Shown here: positions 1 through 6,601 of the stretch, one piece after another
Position numbering within the stretch: the first letter of the stretch is position 1
Layout: each line of letters begins with the position of its first letter
Assembly: GCA_044356865.1 (NCBI GenBank)
Contig: JBIKVN010000032.1
Coordinates: forward strand, 1-18,502
Reading direction: 5' to 3'
Source of the DNA: JBEIUL01 sp044356865
GTDB taxonomy: Bacteria; Planctomycetota; Phycisphaerae; Phycisphaerales; SM1A02
DNA: 18,502 nucleotides
Notes under the pieces: model-generated
Database searches by the model: none
What the model was told of the DNA's origin: nothing
What the model saw: only the letters and a program-made list of their open reading frames with translations
Program-made: the position numbers and the translations under genes

Positions 1-658
1 GGCTTTCCCGGCGGGCGACCGCGACCGAGAGGCAGATCGGCACGAGCAGCGTCTCGGGGCGATGGTCCTCGCCGAGCCGGCCGCCGCGATCGCAACCGAC
101 GACGTTGAAGTAGCGGAGGATCGCGAAGCCGAAGCGGTCGCCGCGGCGTCGGCGCGACTCGGCGTGTTCGAGGATCACCCGCTCGCAGGCGAGTTTCGAG
201 GCCCCGTACGGATTGACCGGCGCTTGCGGGCAGGCTTCGGAAATGGGAATCCGCTCGGGTGGCGGTTCGCCGTAGGTGGCGCAGGTCGAGGAGAAGACCA
301 GGCTCGCGACGCCGGCGGTCTCCATCGCCTCGAGCAGCGAGACCGTTCCACCCACGTTGTTCCGCCAGTAGAGGAGCGGCTTCTCGACCGACTCGCCGAC
401 CGCGGCGAGGGCGGCGAAGTGGAGGACGAGGTCGATGCGCTCGGACTCGAGCAGTCCGGCGATCGCGGCGGTGTCGGCGAGGTCGAGCTCGCGGGCGGCG
501 AAACGCCCTTCGCCGATTCCCTCGAGGATCCGGCTCGCGGCCCGATGGCCGCGGGAGAGGTTGTCGAGCGAGATCACCCGCTCGGCGCCGTCGAGCAGCA
601 GCCGCAGGCAGGCGTGGGAACCGATGTATCCGGCACCGCCGGTGACGAGGACGCGCAT
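1..658 (-). CDS. galE: UDP-glucose 4-epimerase (GalE-type SDR), N-terminal part, runs off the window
   Basis: The frame stays open from the ATG at 658 to base 1, giving about 219 residues; the C-terminal third lies outside the window. It is an extended short-chain dehydrogenase/epimerase that would interconvert UDP-glucose and UDP-galactose (or a related UDP-sugar) with bound NAD in the cytoplasm. Visible motifs are the N-terminal nucleotide-binding GGAGYIGSH at residues 7-15, the acidic DNL at 32-34 that binds the adenine ribose, FSSTCATYGEP starting at 122 with the catalytic Ser/Thr position, and the catalytic YGASK pair Y151/K155, followed by LRYFNVVG. The SSTCATYG form is typical of GalE proteins. 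No convincing Shine-Dalgarno precedes the ATG, but the glycine-rich loop begins right after it, so the start is sound. The small gene at 821 is divergent. Another UDP-hexose epimerase or decarboxylase is possible because the substrate-specifying C-terminus is missing. Confidence 0.9.
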   Translation of the reverse strand, partial: MRVLVTGGAGYIGSHACLRLLLDGAERVISLDNLSRGHRAASRILEGIGEGRFAARELDLADTAAIAGLLESERIDLVLHFAALAAVGESVEKPLLYWRNNVGGTVSLLEAMETAGVASLVFSSTCATYGEPPPERIPISEACPQAPVNPYGASKLACERVILEHAESRRRRGDRFGFAILRYFNVVGCDRGGRLGEDHRPETLLVPICLSVAVARRES

Positions 659-820
659 GGGGGAATCGGGAGCGGACGGGACTCGAAGCGGGCCGGACGA
701 TCCGGCCGGGGGCGTCCAGTATCGTGGATTCCACCCCACCACGGGTCACATCGCCGCTCCGGGCCGAGTTTCCCGGACCTCGCAGGTCGGGACTTGTTTC
801 CCCTCGTACCGGCTGCGACC
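659..820. promoter_or_regulatory. Divergent intergenic region between galE and a small gene, with inverted repeats
   Basis: These 162 bases must carry the start signals for galE (leftward) and probably the small gene at 821 (rightward). I see no good -35/-10 pair on either strand. The region holds a perfect 7-bp inverted repeat (691-707) and a smaller 5-bp palindrome, GTGGA-T-TCCAC, at 724-734. Either could be an operator or RNA structure; no regulator can be named from the sequence. Confidence 0.4.
691..707. repeat. Perfect 7-bp inverted repeat with 3-base loop upstream of galE
   Basis: GGCCGGA at 691-697 and TCCGGCC at 701-707 pair perfectly around CGA. The repeat sits 33 bases upstream of the galE start codon. 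There is no T-run on either side, so it is not a classical terminator. It could be a hairpin in the galE leader or a binding site. In a region this GC-rich, chance occurrence cannot be excluded. Confidence 0.4.
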
Positions 821-1120
821 ATGCGCGGTCCCATGGCGATCCCCACCCCCGAGCCTTCCCCCGGTTCGGCCGAAACCGACGCCGCCGCGGTGGAAGCCGA
901 GACCGTACGGCTCCTGGCCGAGGCCCGACGGGTTCTCGAGAGCCTGCGAGCGGGTCGCGCGACGGTCGAAGCCAAGCTCGAGGAGCAGGGACGAACCGAC
1001 GCGATCCGCCAAGTGACCGGCACCTCGGCTCTCGACGCCGCCATCAACCGGGCCGAGCGGATGATCGAGGCCCTGCAGGGCCTGCAGGGGCCGGAGGGGC
1101 GTTCCCCGCGATCCGGCTGA
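821..1120 (+). CDS. Small helical hypothetical protein (99 aa)
   Basis: I do not recognise a named family. The predicted protein has a Pro/Ala-rich N-terminus to about residue 30, then an amphipathic, charge-rich stretch (residues 30-90) rich in Ala, Glu, Leu and Arg that should form one or two long helices, and a short Gly/Pro tail. The composition suggests a small soluble coiled-coil-like protein. In this frame third codon positions are strongly G/C, as expected for a real gene here. The ATG at 833 (95 residues) is an equally possible start; neither has a clear Shine-Dalgarno. It is divergent from galE and converges with the gene ending at 1142. The reading frame stays open well upstream, to 62, but that part lies antisense to galE and is probably not coding. 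Confidence 0.55.
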   Translation: MRGPMAIPTPEPSPGSAETDAAAVEAETVRLLAEARRVLESLRAGRATVEAKLEEQGRTDAIRQVTGTSALDAAINRAERMIEALQGLQGPEGRSPRSG

Positions 1121-1141
1121 CCGGGGGGGGAGAGCCGACCG

Positions 1142-1540
1142 TCACCCCAGCGGATCGCTCTCGAGCGACGCCGCCTCGCCGCGAAGCCGCCGTTCGGCGT
1201 AACGCCGGAGCCAGTTCTCCCAGGTCTTTCCCGCCGCGGGGTCCTTGCCGGTGAACCGAAGTTCGGAGATCTCGGCGTAGGCGAAGCGGTGCTTGGCCCC
1301 GTCATCGGAACGCTTGATGCGGACCCACGAGCTGGCGAGGTCGGGGCCGGAAGTCCGGTCGAAGAGATAGCCCTCGATGCAGCGGCCGTCGCGAAGGGTC
1401 AGGGTGATGTCGCCGCGGTAATCGAAAGCCGCGTCGAGGGCCCGACGGAGCTCGTGGGGATCGGCAGCGCCGACCGCGTCGCCCTGACGGGGCGGCGGCT
1501 CGGCGTTCGGCTCGGGCATCGACTTCGTTTCCTGGGGCAT
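1142..1540 (-). CDS. Conserved-looking hypothetical protein with Sm/SH3-like beta core (132 aa)
   Basis: No named family is certain. After a Pro-rich, probably disordered N-terminus (residues 1-28) comes a helix (29-39) and a run of short strands (about 42-95) with the pattern ITLTLRDGRCIEGYLFDR, followed by a strand ending in ISELRF. This order of helix plus twisted strands resembles small Sm-like or SH3-like barrels. The tail TGKDPAAGKTWENW (97-110) plus a basic amphipathic helix looks like a conserved signature; I recall similar endings in planctomycete hypotheticals. The start at 1540 is preferred because GGAAGAG lies 7 bases upstream; the ATG at 1519 is the alternative. It lies 25 bases downstream of the gene ending at 1566 and is probably the last gene of the acyltransferase-receiver operon. 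Nucleic-acid binding is only an inference from the fold guess. Confidence 0.75.
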   Translation of the reverse strand: MPQETKSMPEPNAEPPPRQGDAVGAADPHELRRALDAAFDYRGDITLTLRDGRCIEGYLFDRTSGPDLASSWVRIKRSDDGAKHRFAYAEISELRFTGKDPAAGKTWENWLRRYAERRLRGEAASLESDPLG

Positions 1541-1565
1541 CGCGAGGCTCTTCCGTGCCGTCGGC

Positions 1566-1874
1566 TCAGAGCCGCAACTCGCGACCGGTATTGGGATCGA
1601 GCAGCTTCCAGTGCGTCGCCCGCGAGATGGCCGCGATGACATCCCAGGCGAGGTCCTCGTCGTTGATGCGCATCAGCATCTGGGTCACCGGATCCTGCCC
1701 GGGCGGGAACTCGAGCTCGATGCCGGGCCCGTAGAGCACATCCTCGCCCGGCGCCTGCGGCCCGGTGTTCAATCGCCGCAGCCGTTCGACGATGTCCGAT
1801 CGGGTTCCGATGGCGGCCATCACGCCGTCGCTGCGGGGGGAATCGGCCGAGAAGATGACGAGGCTACGGGCCAT
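1566..1874 (-). CDS. Conserved-looking hypothetical protein (102 aa)
   Basis: A small soluble alpha/beta protein of unknown function. It starts with a hydrophobic strand (RSLVIFSAD), then a helix that includes DIVERLRRLN. A distinctive central motif, GPGIELEFPPGQDPVTQML, follows at about residues 49-67, then an acidic helix and a C-terminal strand, WKLLDPNTGRELRL. I recall this central motif from planctomycete proteins of unknown function, but no activity can be assigned and no catalytic residues stand out. The start codon lies only 9 bases after the stop of the receiver gene, so the two are almost certainly co-transcribed. No Shine-Dalgarno is evident, consistent with re-initiation from the gene upstream. 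Confidence 0.75.
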   Translation of the reverse strand: MARSLVIFSADSPRSDGVMAAIGTRSDIVERLRRLNTGPQAPGEDVLYGPGIELEFPPGQDPVTQMLMRINDEDLAWDVIAAISRATHWKLLDPNTGRELRL

Positions 1875-1883
1875 GAAGGGGCG

Positions 1884-2297
1884 TCAAGTGTAGCGGGAGC
1901 CCCCGACCGTCCCCTCGCCCGGACGATCGAGGATCGCGGCGATCCGGTCGAGAAGGGCCTGCAGCGGCACGGGCTTCAGGAAGTAGCCCTCGACGCCGAG
2001 CGCTTCGGCGTAGGCCTGGTGCCGACGGCCGCGGTTGGCGGTGACCATGACCGTCGGAGGGCGCCGCCCCTCGTCGGCGAGCGTCTCGAGCACGAGGAAG
2101 CCCGAGGCCCGCGGCAGCATCATGTCAAGCACGAGCAGGTCGGGGGCCCGATCCCGGACCGTGGCGATGGCGTGCCCGCCGTCGGCGGCCGCGAGGACGG
2201 TGGCGCCGAGGGCCCGCAGCGACAGCTCGATGGCCCCGCGGATATCGGGGTCGTCGTCGACGACGAGGATGGTCTTGCCGGCGAGGGAAGCGGTCAT
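1884..2297 (-). CDS. Stand-alone response-regulator receiver domain protein (137 aa)
   Basis: A single CheY-like receiver domain without an output domain. The acidic pocket D14-D15-D16, the predicted phospho-acceptor D58 (in LVLDMMLP), the switch T86 (VMVTAN) and the conserved K108 (FLKP) are all present, so it should accept phosphate from a histidine kinase and signal by protein contact. The switch aromatic is not at its usual place, though Y105 is near. No histidine kinase gene lies in the window. The ATG at 2297 overlaps the stop codon of the acyltransferase gene by 4 bases (ATGA), which fixes the start and suggests translational coupling. Candidate targets include the products of neighbouring genes, but the sequence does not show which. 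Confidence 0.93.
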   Translation of the reverse strand: MTASLAGKTILVVDDDPDIRGAIELSLRALGATVLAAADGGHAIATVRDRAPDLLVLDMMLPRASGFLVLETLADEGRRPPTVMVTANRGRRHQAYAEALGVEGYFLKPVPLQALLDRIAAILDRPGEGTVGGSRYT

Positions 2298-3325
2298 GGT
2301 TCGAGCGGGGTCGTGCAGCCGGCGAGCAGTTCGGGCGTCATCCACGGCAGCGATTCGAGCTTCGCCCGCAGCCGCTCGGGCATCGGCTTGCCTTCGCGTT
2401 CGTGCTTCGGACGGCTCCTCCAGCGTCGGTGGATCCAAAGGTACTGTCCCGGCTCCTCGCGGACCATCGTCTCGAGGGCGCGGGCGTAGCGGGCGGTGAG
2501 GTAGAAGAGGGGATCGGGTTGCGACTCCCACTCCTCGGGACGGATGATGTCGGTCACCCGGACCTCGTACCGGAATCGGCCGTCGAGCCGCGCCGCGTAG
2601 CCGGCCACGACCGGGATCCGGTAGCGAAGGGCGAGCAGTCCGATCGACTTGTAGCTGCTCGCGAGCCGGCCGAAAAAGGGCACGAAGAGCCCGTCGTCGC
2701 CCGCGTTCTGGTCGGCGATGAAACCGACCTTGCCGCCCGACTCGATCACCCGCTGCACCTCGTCGGTCGCGCCCCACTTGGTGATGACCCGCAGGCCGCT
2801 CGACTCGCGGGCCCGGAAGAGCCAGTCGGACAGCAGCGGATTGTCGAGCGGACGGGCCAAGGCCGTCATGCGGAAGCCGAGGAGGGCGAGCAGGTAGCCA
2901 AGGAACTCCCAGTTTCCGACATGCCCGGTGAGGAAGAGGCACGGTTCGCGCCCGGCGAGCAGCCGCATGGCGTCGGTGAAGCGGTGGAAGCGGGCGTAGC
3001 GGGGCCAACTCCATTCCCGAACCACGCGGGGCATCACCATCGCGTCGACGAGGAAGAGGCCGAACATGTGCCGCATGCTGTCGGAGGCGATGCGGTCGAC
3101 GTCCGCGGCATTCAGCTCCGGAAAGGAGCGTTCGATGTTGCGTCGCGCCCGGGCCATGCGGGGCCGGGAGAGGAGGGCCGCGAGATCGGCCACCCGGGCC
3201 GCGGTGCGGAGGTTTCGGTCGGGCGGATAGGGCTCGAGCAGACTCGATGCCAGCCGCATGCCGGCGTACTCGGCCGCGTGGCGGAACCGCAGGGCGAGCG
3301 GCCTCGACGTGACGGCGCGCGGCAT
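2294..3325 (-). CDS. LpxL/HtrB-family lipid A biosynthesis acyltransferase
   Basis: A 343-residue member of the lysophospholipid acyltransferase superfamily that adds acyl chains to Kdo-lipid A at the cytoplasmic face of the inner membrane. The family HX4(D/E) catalytic motif is seen as GHVGNWE with H135 and E140. Other family signatures are ADQN at 204-207, FFGR at 217-220, the hydrophobic patch around LALRYRIPVVAGYA, and the late WIHRRW at 297-302. Length fits the family (about 300 residues) with small extensions. I chose the ATG at 3325; the frame extends to a TTG at 3361, but family similarity does not need it. It follows the coiled-coil gene after 45 bases and overlaps the receiver gene by 4 bases. 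With kdsC and the LptC-like gene in this window it supports true LPS synthesis. Which acyl position or substrate it uses cannot be told. Confidence 0.88.
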   Translation of the reverse strand: MPRAVTSRPLALRFRHAAEYAGMRLASSLLEPYPPDRNLRTAARVADLAALLSRPRMARARRNIERSFPELNAADVDRIASDSMRHMFGLFLVDAMVMPRVVREWSWPRYARFHRFTDAMRLLAGREPCLFLTGHVGNWEFLGYLLALLGFRMTALARPLDNPLLSDWLFRARESSGLRVITKWGATDEVQRVIESGGKVGFIADQNAGDDGLFVPFFGRLASSYKSIGLLALRYRIPVVAGYAARLDGRFRYEVRVTDIIRPEEWESQPDPLFYLTARYARALETMVREEPGQYLWIHRRWRSRPKHEREGKPMPERLRAKLESLPWMTPELLAGCTTPLEP

Positions 3326-3370
3326 GTCCCTATGTCCGCGGGAACCGCGGACCGGCCCCAAGCCGCCTCA

Positions 3371-4744
3371 TCAGCGGCTTCCGCCGCCGGTCAGGACCTG
3401 GAAGCGATTCCAGTTCAGCACCGGGATCTTGGCGTTGACGGCCTGCTGGAAGAGCCGGTCGTAATCCTCGCGGGCCTTGCGGAGCTCGAGGGCGGCCAGC
3501 GTCTGGGCCTCGCTCGCATCCGGAGGGAGCGGGGCGGGCATCGGCGGCACCACCCCGATCACGAGGAAGTCGACATCGCCGGTCAGGGCGTCGCCCTCGA
3601 TCACCTCGCCGCCCCACTCGACGACGCGGCTCTTGAGGTAGTCGGCCTCGGATTCGCTCGGTCGGCCGTCGCCGTCGACGTCGAAGCGGCCGTGCACGAG
3701 GAACTTGTAGCGGTAGTCGGTGTCGAAGACCGCGTTGGCGATGACATCGTCCTTGACGACCGGACGGGCGGTGGTCGACCGGATGATCTTCGCCGTCGAG
3801 GTGCCGTCGGCGACCCGGACCACCTGGATCGAAGCCTTGCCGCGGTTCGCGCCGCCCTTCCCGTCGGTGGCCCCGATCGCGTTCGCGTCGTCGTAGACCT
3901 CGAAGGTCATGCCGGGAACGATCCGCTCGGAGCGGCCGAGATCGATGAAGACCTGGTTCGCCCCGGGATCGATCGCCACGATGCGGCCGTCGACGAGCTC
4001 GGCCGGATCCTTCGGCTTGACGTTCATCACGTCGACTTTCGCCTGAAGGGCCGCGATGCGGCTCTGGAGGACCGACTCCTCGGCCCGGAGCGAATCGACT
4101 TCCTCTTGCATCTGGGCGACCTGCGACTGGTGCCGGGCCTCGCGGTCGTCCTTGGTGCGTTCGATCGCCGCCCGGGCCTCGGTGACCTCGTCGCGGAGGT
4201 CGTCCGCCGCGGTCCGGTACTGGGCGATCTCGGCCCGGATCGCCTCGGCTTCCTTCTTCGCGTTGGCCTTGGCCGTCGCGAGGTCGGTCTCGAGGCTTTC
4301 CCGCTGCTTCTTGGTCTCGGTGAGCTGGGTGGCGAGGCCGGCGGCCTCGTCCGACTTCGACTTCTCCCGACGACGCAGGTCGGAGAGGAAGTCCTTGAGG
4401 TTCGAGTTCTCGGGAACGCCGAGCGAGGAGCGCATCGTGCCGAGGTCGGCGGCCCGGTCGCCGGCCACGAACTCGGCGACATCGGCCTGGCGCTTCATGA
4501 GGAAGCCGTAGACGCTCTCGCGATCGTTGGTCGCGGCGGCCTGCACGGCCCGGGCCGCGTCGTCGCCCCGCTGCGAGGCCGTGATGAACTCGGCAAGTCT
4601 CGCCTCGGCCTCGTTCATCTTGACGGTGGCCTCGTCGCGGCCCGCGTAGAAGACGATCGTCATCACGAGCAGGAAGACGGTGGTGAGGACGAACACCACG
4701 AGGGCGACGAGGACTCCGGTACCGCCAGTCGAACGGATGGCCAT
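3371..4744 (-). CDS. Membrane-anchored coiled-coil protein with beta domain and C-terminal BRCT-like domain
   Basis: This 457-residue protein has no name that I recognise. It has a short basic N-terminus, one strong transmembrane helix (about residues 9-33), a helical region with a long charged coiled coil (about 120-245), and a beta-rich domain (about 250-345) with the SH3/S1-like pattern VDGRIVAIDPGANQVFIDLG. Last comes a domain (about 346-455) with KFLVHGRFD, a helix ending VVEWGGEV, DVDFLVIG, and a final AKIPVLNWNRFQVL. That order of strands and helices, with paired Gly before a strand and the 'IPVL..xRF' end, resembles BRCT domains. Between its first strand and helix is a 12-residue loop (355-366) with Asp at 1, 3, 5, Gly 6, Ser 9 and Glu 12, a textbook EF-hand spacing. 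The start at 4744 has GGAGAG 6 bases upstream. A single-pass envelope or scaffold role is inference; which side of the membrane the large part faces is not certain. Confidence 0.88.
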   Translation of the reverse strand: MAIRSTGGTGVLVALVVFVLTTVFLLVMTIVFYAGRDEATVKMNEAEARLAEFITASQRGDDAARAVQAAATNDRESVYGFLMKRQADVAEFVAGDRAADLGTMRSSLGVPENSNLKDFLSDLRRREKSKSDEAAGLATQLTETKKQRESLETDLATAKANAKKEAEAIRAEIAQYRTAADDLRDEVTEARAAIERTKDDREARHQSQVAQMQEEVDSLRAEESVLQSRIAALQAKVDVMNVKPKDPAELVDGRIVAIDPGANQVFIDLGRSERIVPGMTFEVYDDANAIGATDGKGGANRGKASIQVVRVADGTSTAKIIRSTTARPVVKDDVIANAVFDTDYRYKFLVHGRFDVDGDGRPSESEADYLKSRVVEWGGEVIEGDALTGDVDFLVIGVVPPMPAPLPPDASEAQTLAALELRKAREDYDRLFQQAVNAKIPVLNWNRFQVLTGGGSR

Positions 4745-4770
4745 GGGGGATCTCTCCGACCGCGACGGGG

Positions 4771-4786
4771 CCTCGGGAATCCGAGG
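4771..4786 (-). repeat. Perfect 6-bp hairpin in the leader of the coiled-coil gene
   Basis: CCTCGG (4771-4776) and CCGAGG (4781-4786) flank a 4-base loop. A second hairpin, GCCCC-GAC-GGGGC, lies at 4804-4816. Both would be in the 5' untranslated RNA if transcription starts at the promoter proposed at 4827-4855. Neither overlaps the Shine-Dalgarno, so a switch that hides the ribosome site is not evident. Confidence 0.35.
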
Positions 4787-4826
4787 GTTGGAAGCCGCCG
4801 CGGGCCCCGACGGGGCGCGAGGGGGA

Positions 4827-4855
4827 AGTGTGCGGGAGATCGGGATTCCCGTCAA
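4827..4855 (-). promoter_or_regulatory. Predicted sigma70-type promoter for the coiled-coil gene
   Basis: Reading leftward, TTGACG (4855-4850, 5 of 6 to the -35 consensus) is followed after exactly 17 bases by CACACT (4832-4827, 3 of 6 to the -10 consensus, keeping the key A2 and T6). Transcription would begin near 4820, giving a leader of about 75 bases before the ATG at 4744. It lies in the 121-base gap after the gspE-like gene, so the coiled-coil gene and those downstream may have their own promoter. Confidence 0.4.
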
Positions 4856-4865
4856 GAATGCGAGT

Positions 4866-6533
4866 TCAGGCCGAGCGCGTGGCGCGGAGGGCTTCCGAGA
4901 GCCCGGTGACCCCGGCCCGGACCGCCGCGAAGGCGCTCGTCCGCAGCGGATGAAGATCGCCGTCAGCGGTCGCCCGCGCCGCCAGCCGACGGGCGTCAGC
5001 CCGTTGCAGGACGAGCTCGCGGGTGGCCGGCGAGAGAGTCAGCATCTCGTAGACGCCGACGCGGCCACGGAAGCCCGACTGGCGGCACTCGCGGCAGCCG
5101 ACCGGCTCGAGGAGCGTCAACTCCGGCTCGGTGCCCGGGAAGTCCTCGGGCAGCTCATGCCGGGGGATCGCCCGCTCGACCCGGCAATGGGGGCAGAGGC
5201 GGCGCAGCAGCCGCTGGGCCATCACGCCCTCGAGGCTGCTGGCGACGAGAAACGGCTCGATCCCCATGTCCAGCAGCCGCGTCGCCGCCCCGGCCGAGTC
5301 GTTGGTGTGCAGGGTCGAGAAGACCAGGTGCCCGGTGAGCGACGCCTGCACCGCGGCCTCCGCGGTCTCGCGGTCGCGGATCTCGCCGATCATGATGATG
5401 TCGGGATCGTGCCGCAGGATCGCCCGCAGGCCGGCCGCGAAGCCGAGCCCGACCCCGTGGTTCACCTGGATCTGGTTCACGCCGTTCAGGTGGTACTCGA
5501 CCGGATCCTCGACGGTGATCGCCTTCACCTCGTCGCTCACGATGCGGGCGAGGGACGCATAGAGCGTGGTGCTCTTGCCGCTGCCGGTCGGGCCGGTCAC
5601 GAGCAGGATCCCGTGCGGTCGGGCGATGAGGGAATCCCAGCGCGAGAGGATCTCCGGCGGCATGCCGAGCTCGTCGAGCCCGGTGAGCACCGCGGACTTG
5701 CTCAGGATCCGCAGCACCGCACCCTCGCCGTGCAGCATCGGGATGATCGAGAGCCGCAGGTCCCACTCCTGCCCGCGGTTCCGCAGCGTGATGCGGCCGT
5801 CCTGCGGCTTGCGCTTCTCGGCGATGTTGAGGTTCGCCATGATCTTGAGGCGGCTCACGATCGCGTTGCGGAAGCGGTGGATGGTGGGCGGGACGCCGGC
5901 GAGCGAGAGGACGCCGTCGATCCGGTACCGCACCTCGAGCTCGTTCTCGTACGGCTCGAGGTGGACATCGGTGGCCCGCTCGCGGATCGCCTCGAGCAGG
6001 AGGTCGTTCACGAGGCGGACGACGCTCGCCTCCTCCGCGGCATCGTCGTCGGCGGTCTCGGTGATCTCGGCGGGCGAGGCGGATCCGGCCGAGAGGGCGT
6101 CGAGGGTGTCGCCCGCGACGCCCCAGTGCCGGCGGATGAACTTCGCGACGTCGCGGGGATCGGCCAGCGCGATCTCGACGCTGCGGCCGGTCGCGAGGCG
6201 AAGCTCGTCGAGGGCCCCGAGCGTGGCGGGATCGCCGGTCACCACCCGCAGCGTGCGGCCCGAGAGGGCGATCGGGGCGCATTGCAGGCGGAACACCGTG
6301 CGGGAGGGCAGGGCCCGCAGGGTCTCGGCGTCGGGCTCGAGGTTCGCGAGTTCGACCACCGGAAGCTCGAGCCGCTCGGCGATCGCCTCGAGCAGCGGGC
6401 CCGGCTGGACGAGCCCGAGCCGGACCGCGGCGAGATCGATCCGCTCGCCGGTGCGGTCGCGCTCGGCCCGCGCCGCGGCGAGGGCCGCGTCGTCGAGCAG
6501 TCGGGAGTCGCGCAAGATGGCCTCGATCGACAT
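4866..6533 (-). CDS. GspE/PilB-family type II secretion / type IV pilus assembly ATPase
   Basis: A 555-residue AAA-like hexameric ATPase that powers pilus or pseudopilus assembly from the cytoplasmic face of the inner membrane. An N-terminal GspE/MshEN-type domain (about 1-150) is followed by an N2 domain and the ATPase core. Motifs: Walker A GPTGSGKST at 314-322, Asp box VEDPVEY at 341-347, Walker B DIIMIGEIRD at 378-387, His box GHLVFSTLHT at 401-410, and the zinc-binding Cys pairs C447/C450 and C480/C483 typical of GspE and PilB. Length is normal for the family. I chose the ATG at 6533; the frame extends upstream to 6776, but that part overlaps the FIST gene antisense-frame style and looks non-coding. 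No other secretion or pilus gene is in the window, so GspE and PilB cannot be separated and no symbol is given. Confidence 0.93.
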   Translation of the reverse strand: MSIEAILRDSRLLDDAALAAARAERDRTGERIDLAAVRLGLVQPGPLLEAIAERLELPVVELANLEPDAETLRALPSRTVFRLQCAPIALSGRTLRVVTGDPATLGALDELRLATGRSVEIALADPRDVAKFIRRHWGVAGDTLDALSAGSASPAEITETADDDAAEEASVVRLVNDLLLEAIRERATDVHLEPYENELEVRYRIDGVLSLAGVPPTIHRFRNAIVSRLKIMANLNIAEKRKPQDGRITLRNRGQEWDLRLSIIPMLHGEGAVLRILSKSAVLTGLDELGMPPEILSRWDSLIARPHGILLVTGPTGSGKSTTLYASLARIVSDEVKAITVEDPVEYHLNGVNQIQVNHGVGLGFAAGLRAILRHDPDIIMIGEIRDRETAEAAVQASLTGHLVFSTLHTNDSAGAATRLLDMGIEPFLVASSLEGVMAQRLLRRLCPHCRVERAIPRHELPEDFPGTEPELTLLEPVGCRECRQSGFRGRVGVYEMLTLSPATRELVLQRADARRLAARATADGDLHPLRTSAFAAVRAGVTGLSEALRATRSA

Positions 6534-6541
6534 CGGACGCG

Positions 6542-6547
6542 AGGATA
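6542..6547 (-). promoter_or_regulatory. -10-like box next to the start codon of the gspE/pilB-like gene
   Basis: Reading leftward, TATCCT lies 8 bases before the ATG at 6533. If used, transcription would start about one base before the start codon, giving an almost leaderless message; the lack of any Shine-Dalgarno there fits. The -35 position (CCCGTC at 17-base spacing) is poor, so support is weak. Confidence 0.25.
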
Positions 6548-6601
6548 CGGGCCGCGTCCGGTGGGACGGGCGAGATTCCCCGTGGAACGCCGCGAGGGAA
6601 G

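Noticed and set aside
1121..1141. Run of eight G after the small gene at 821-1120
   Set aside because: It lies outside the coding frame in a convergent gap. It may be prone to slippage or sequencing error but does not affect a gene.
2819..2945. HVGNWE motif in the acyltransferase, Glu instead of Asp
   Set aside because: The LpxL family motif is HX4 followed by D or E, so Glu is normal and not a lost catalytic residue.
2402..4909. Plus-strand open frame of 835 codons
   Set aside because: It lies antisense to the acyltransferase and coiled-coil genes, whose minus-strand frames carry clear motifs. Its protein is Asp/Arg/Gly/Val-rich without domains, a common artefact of very high GC sequence.
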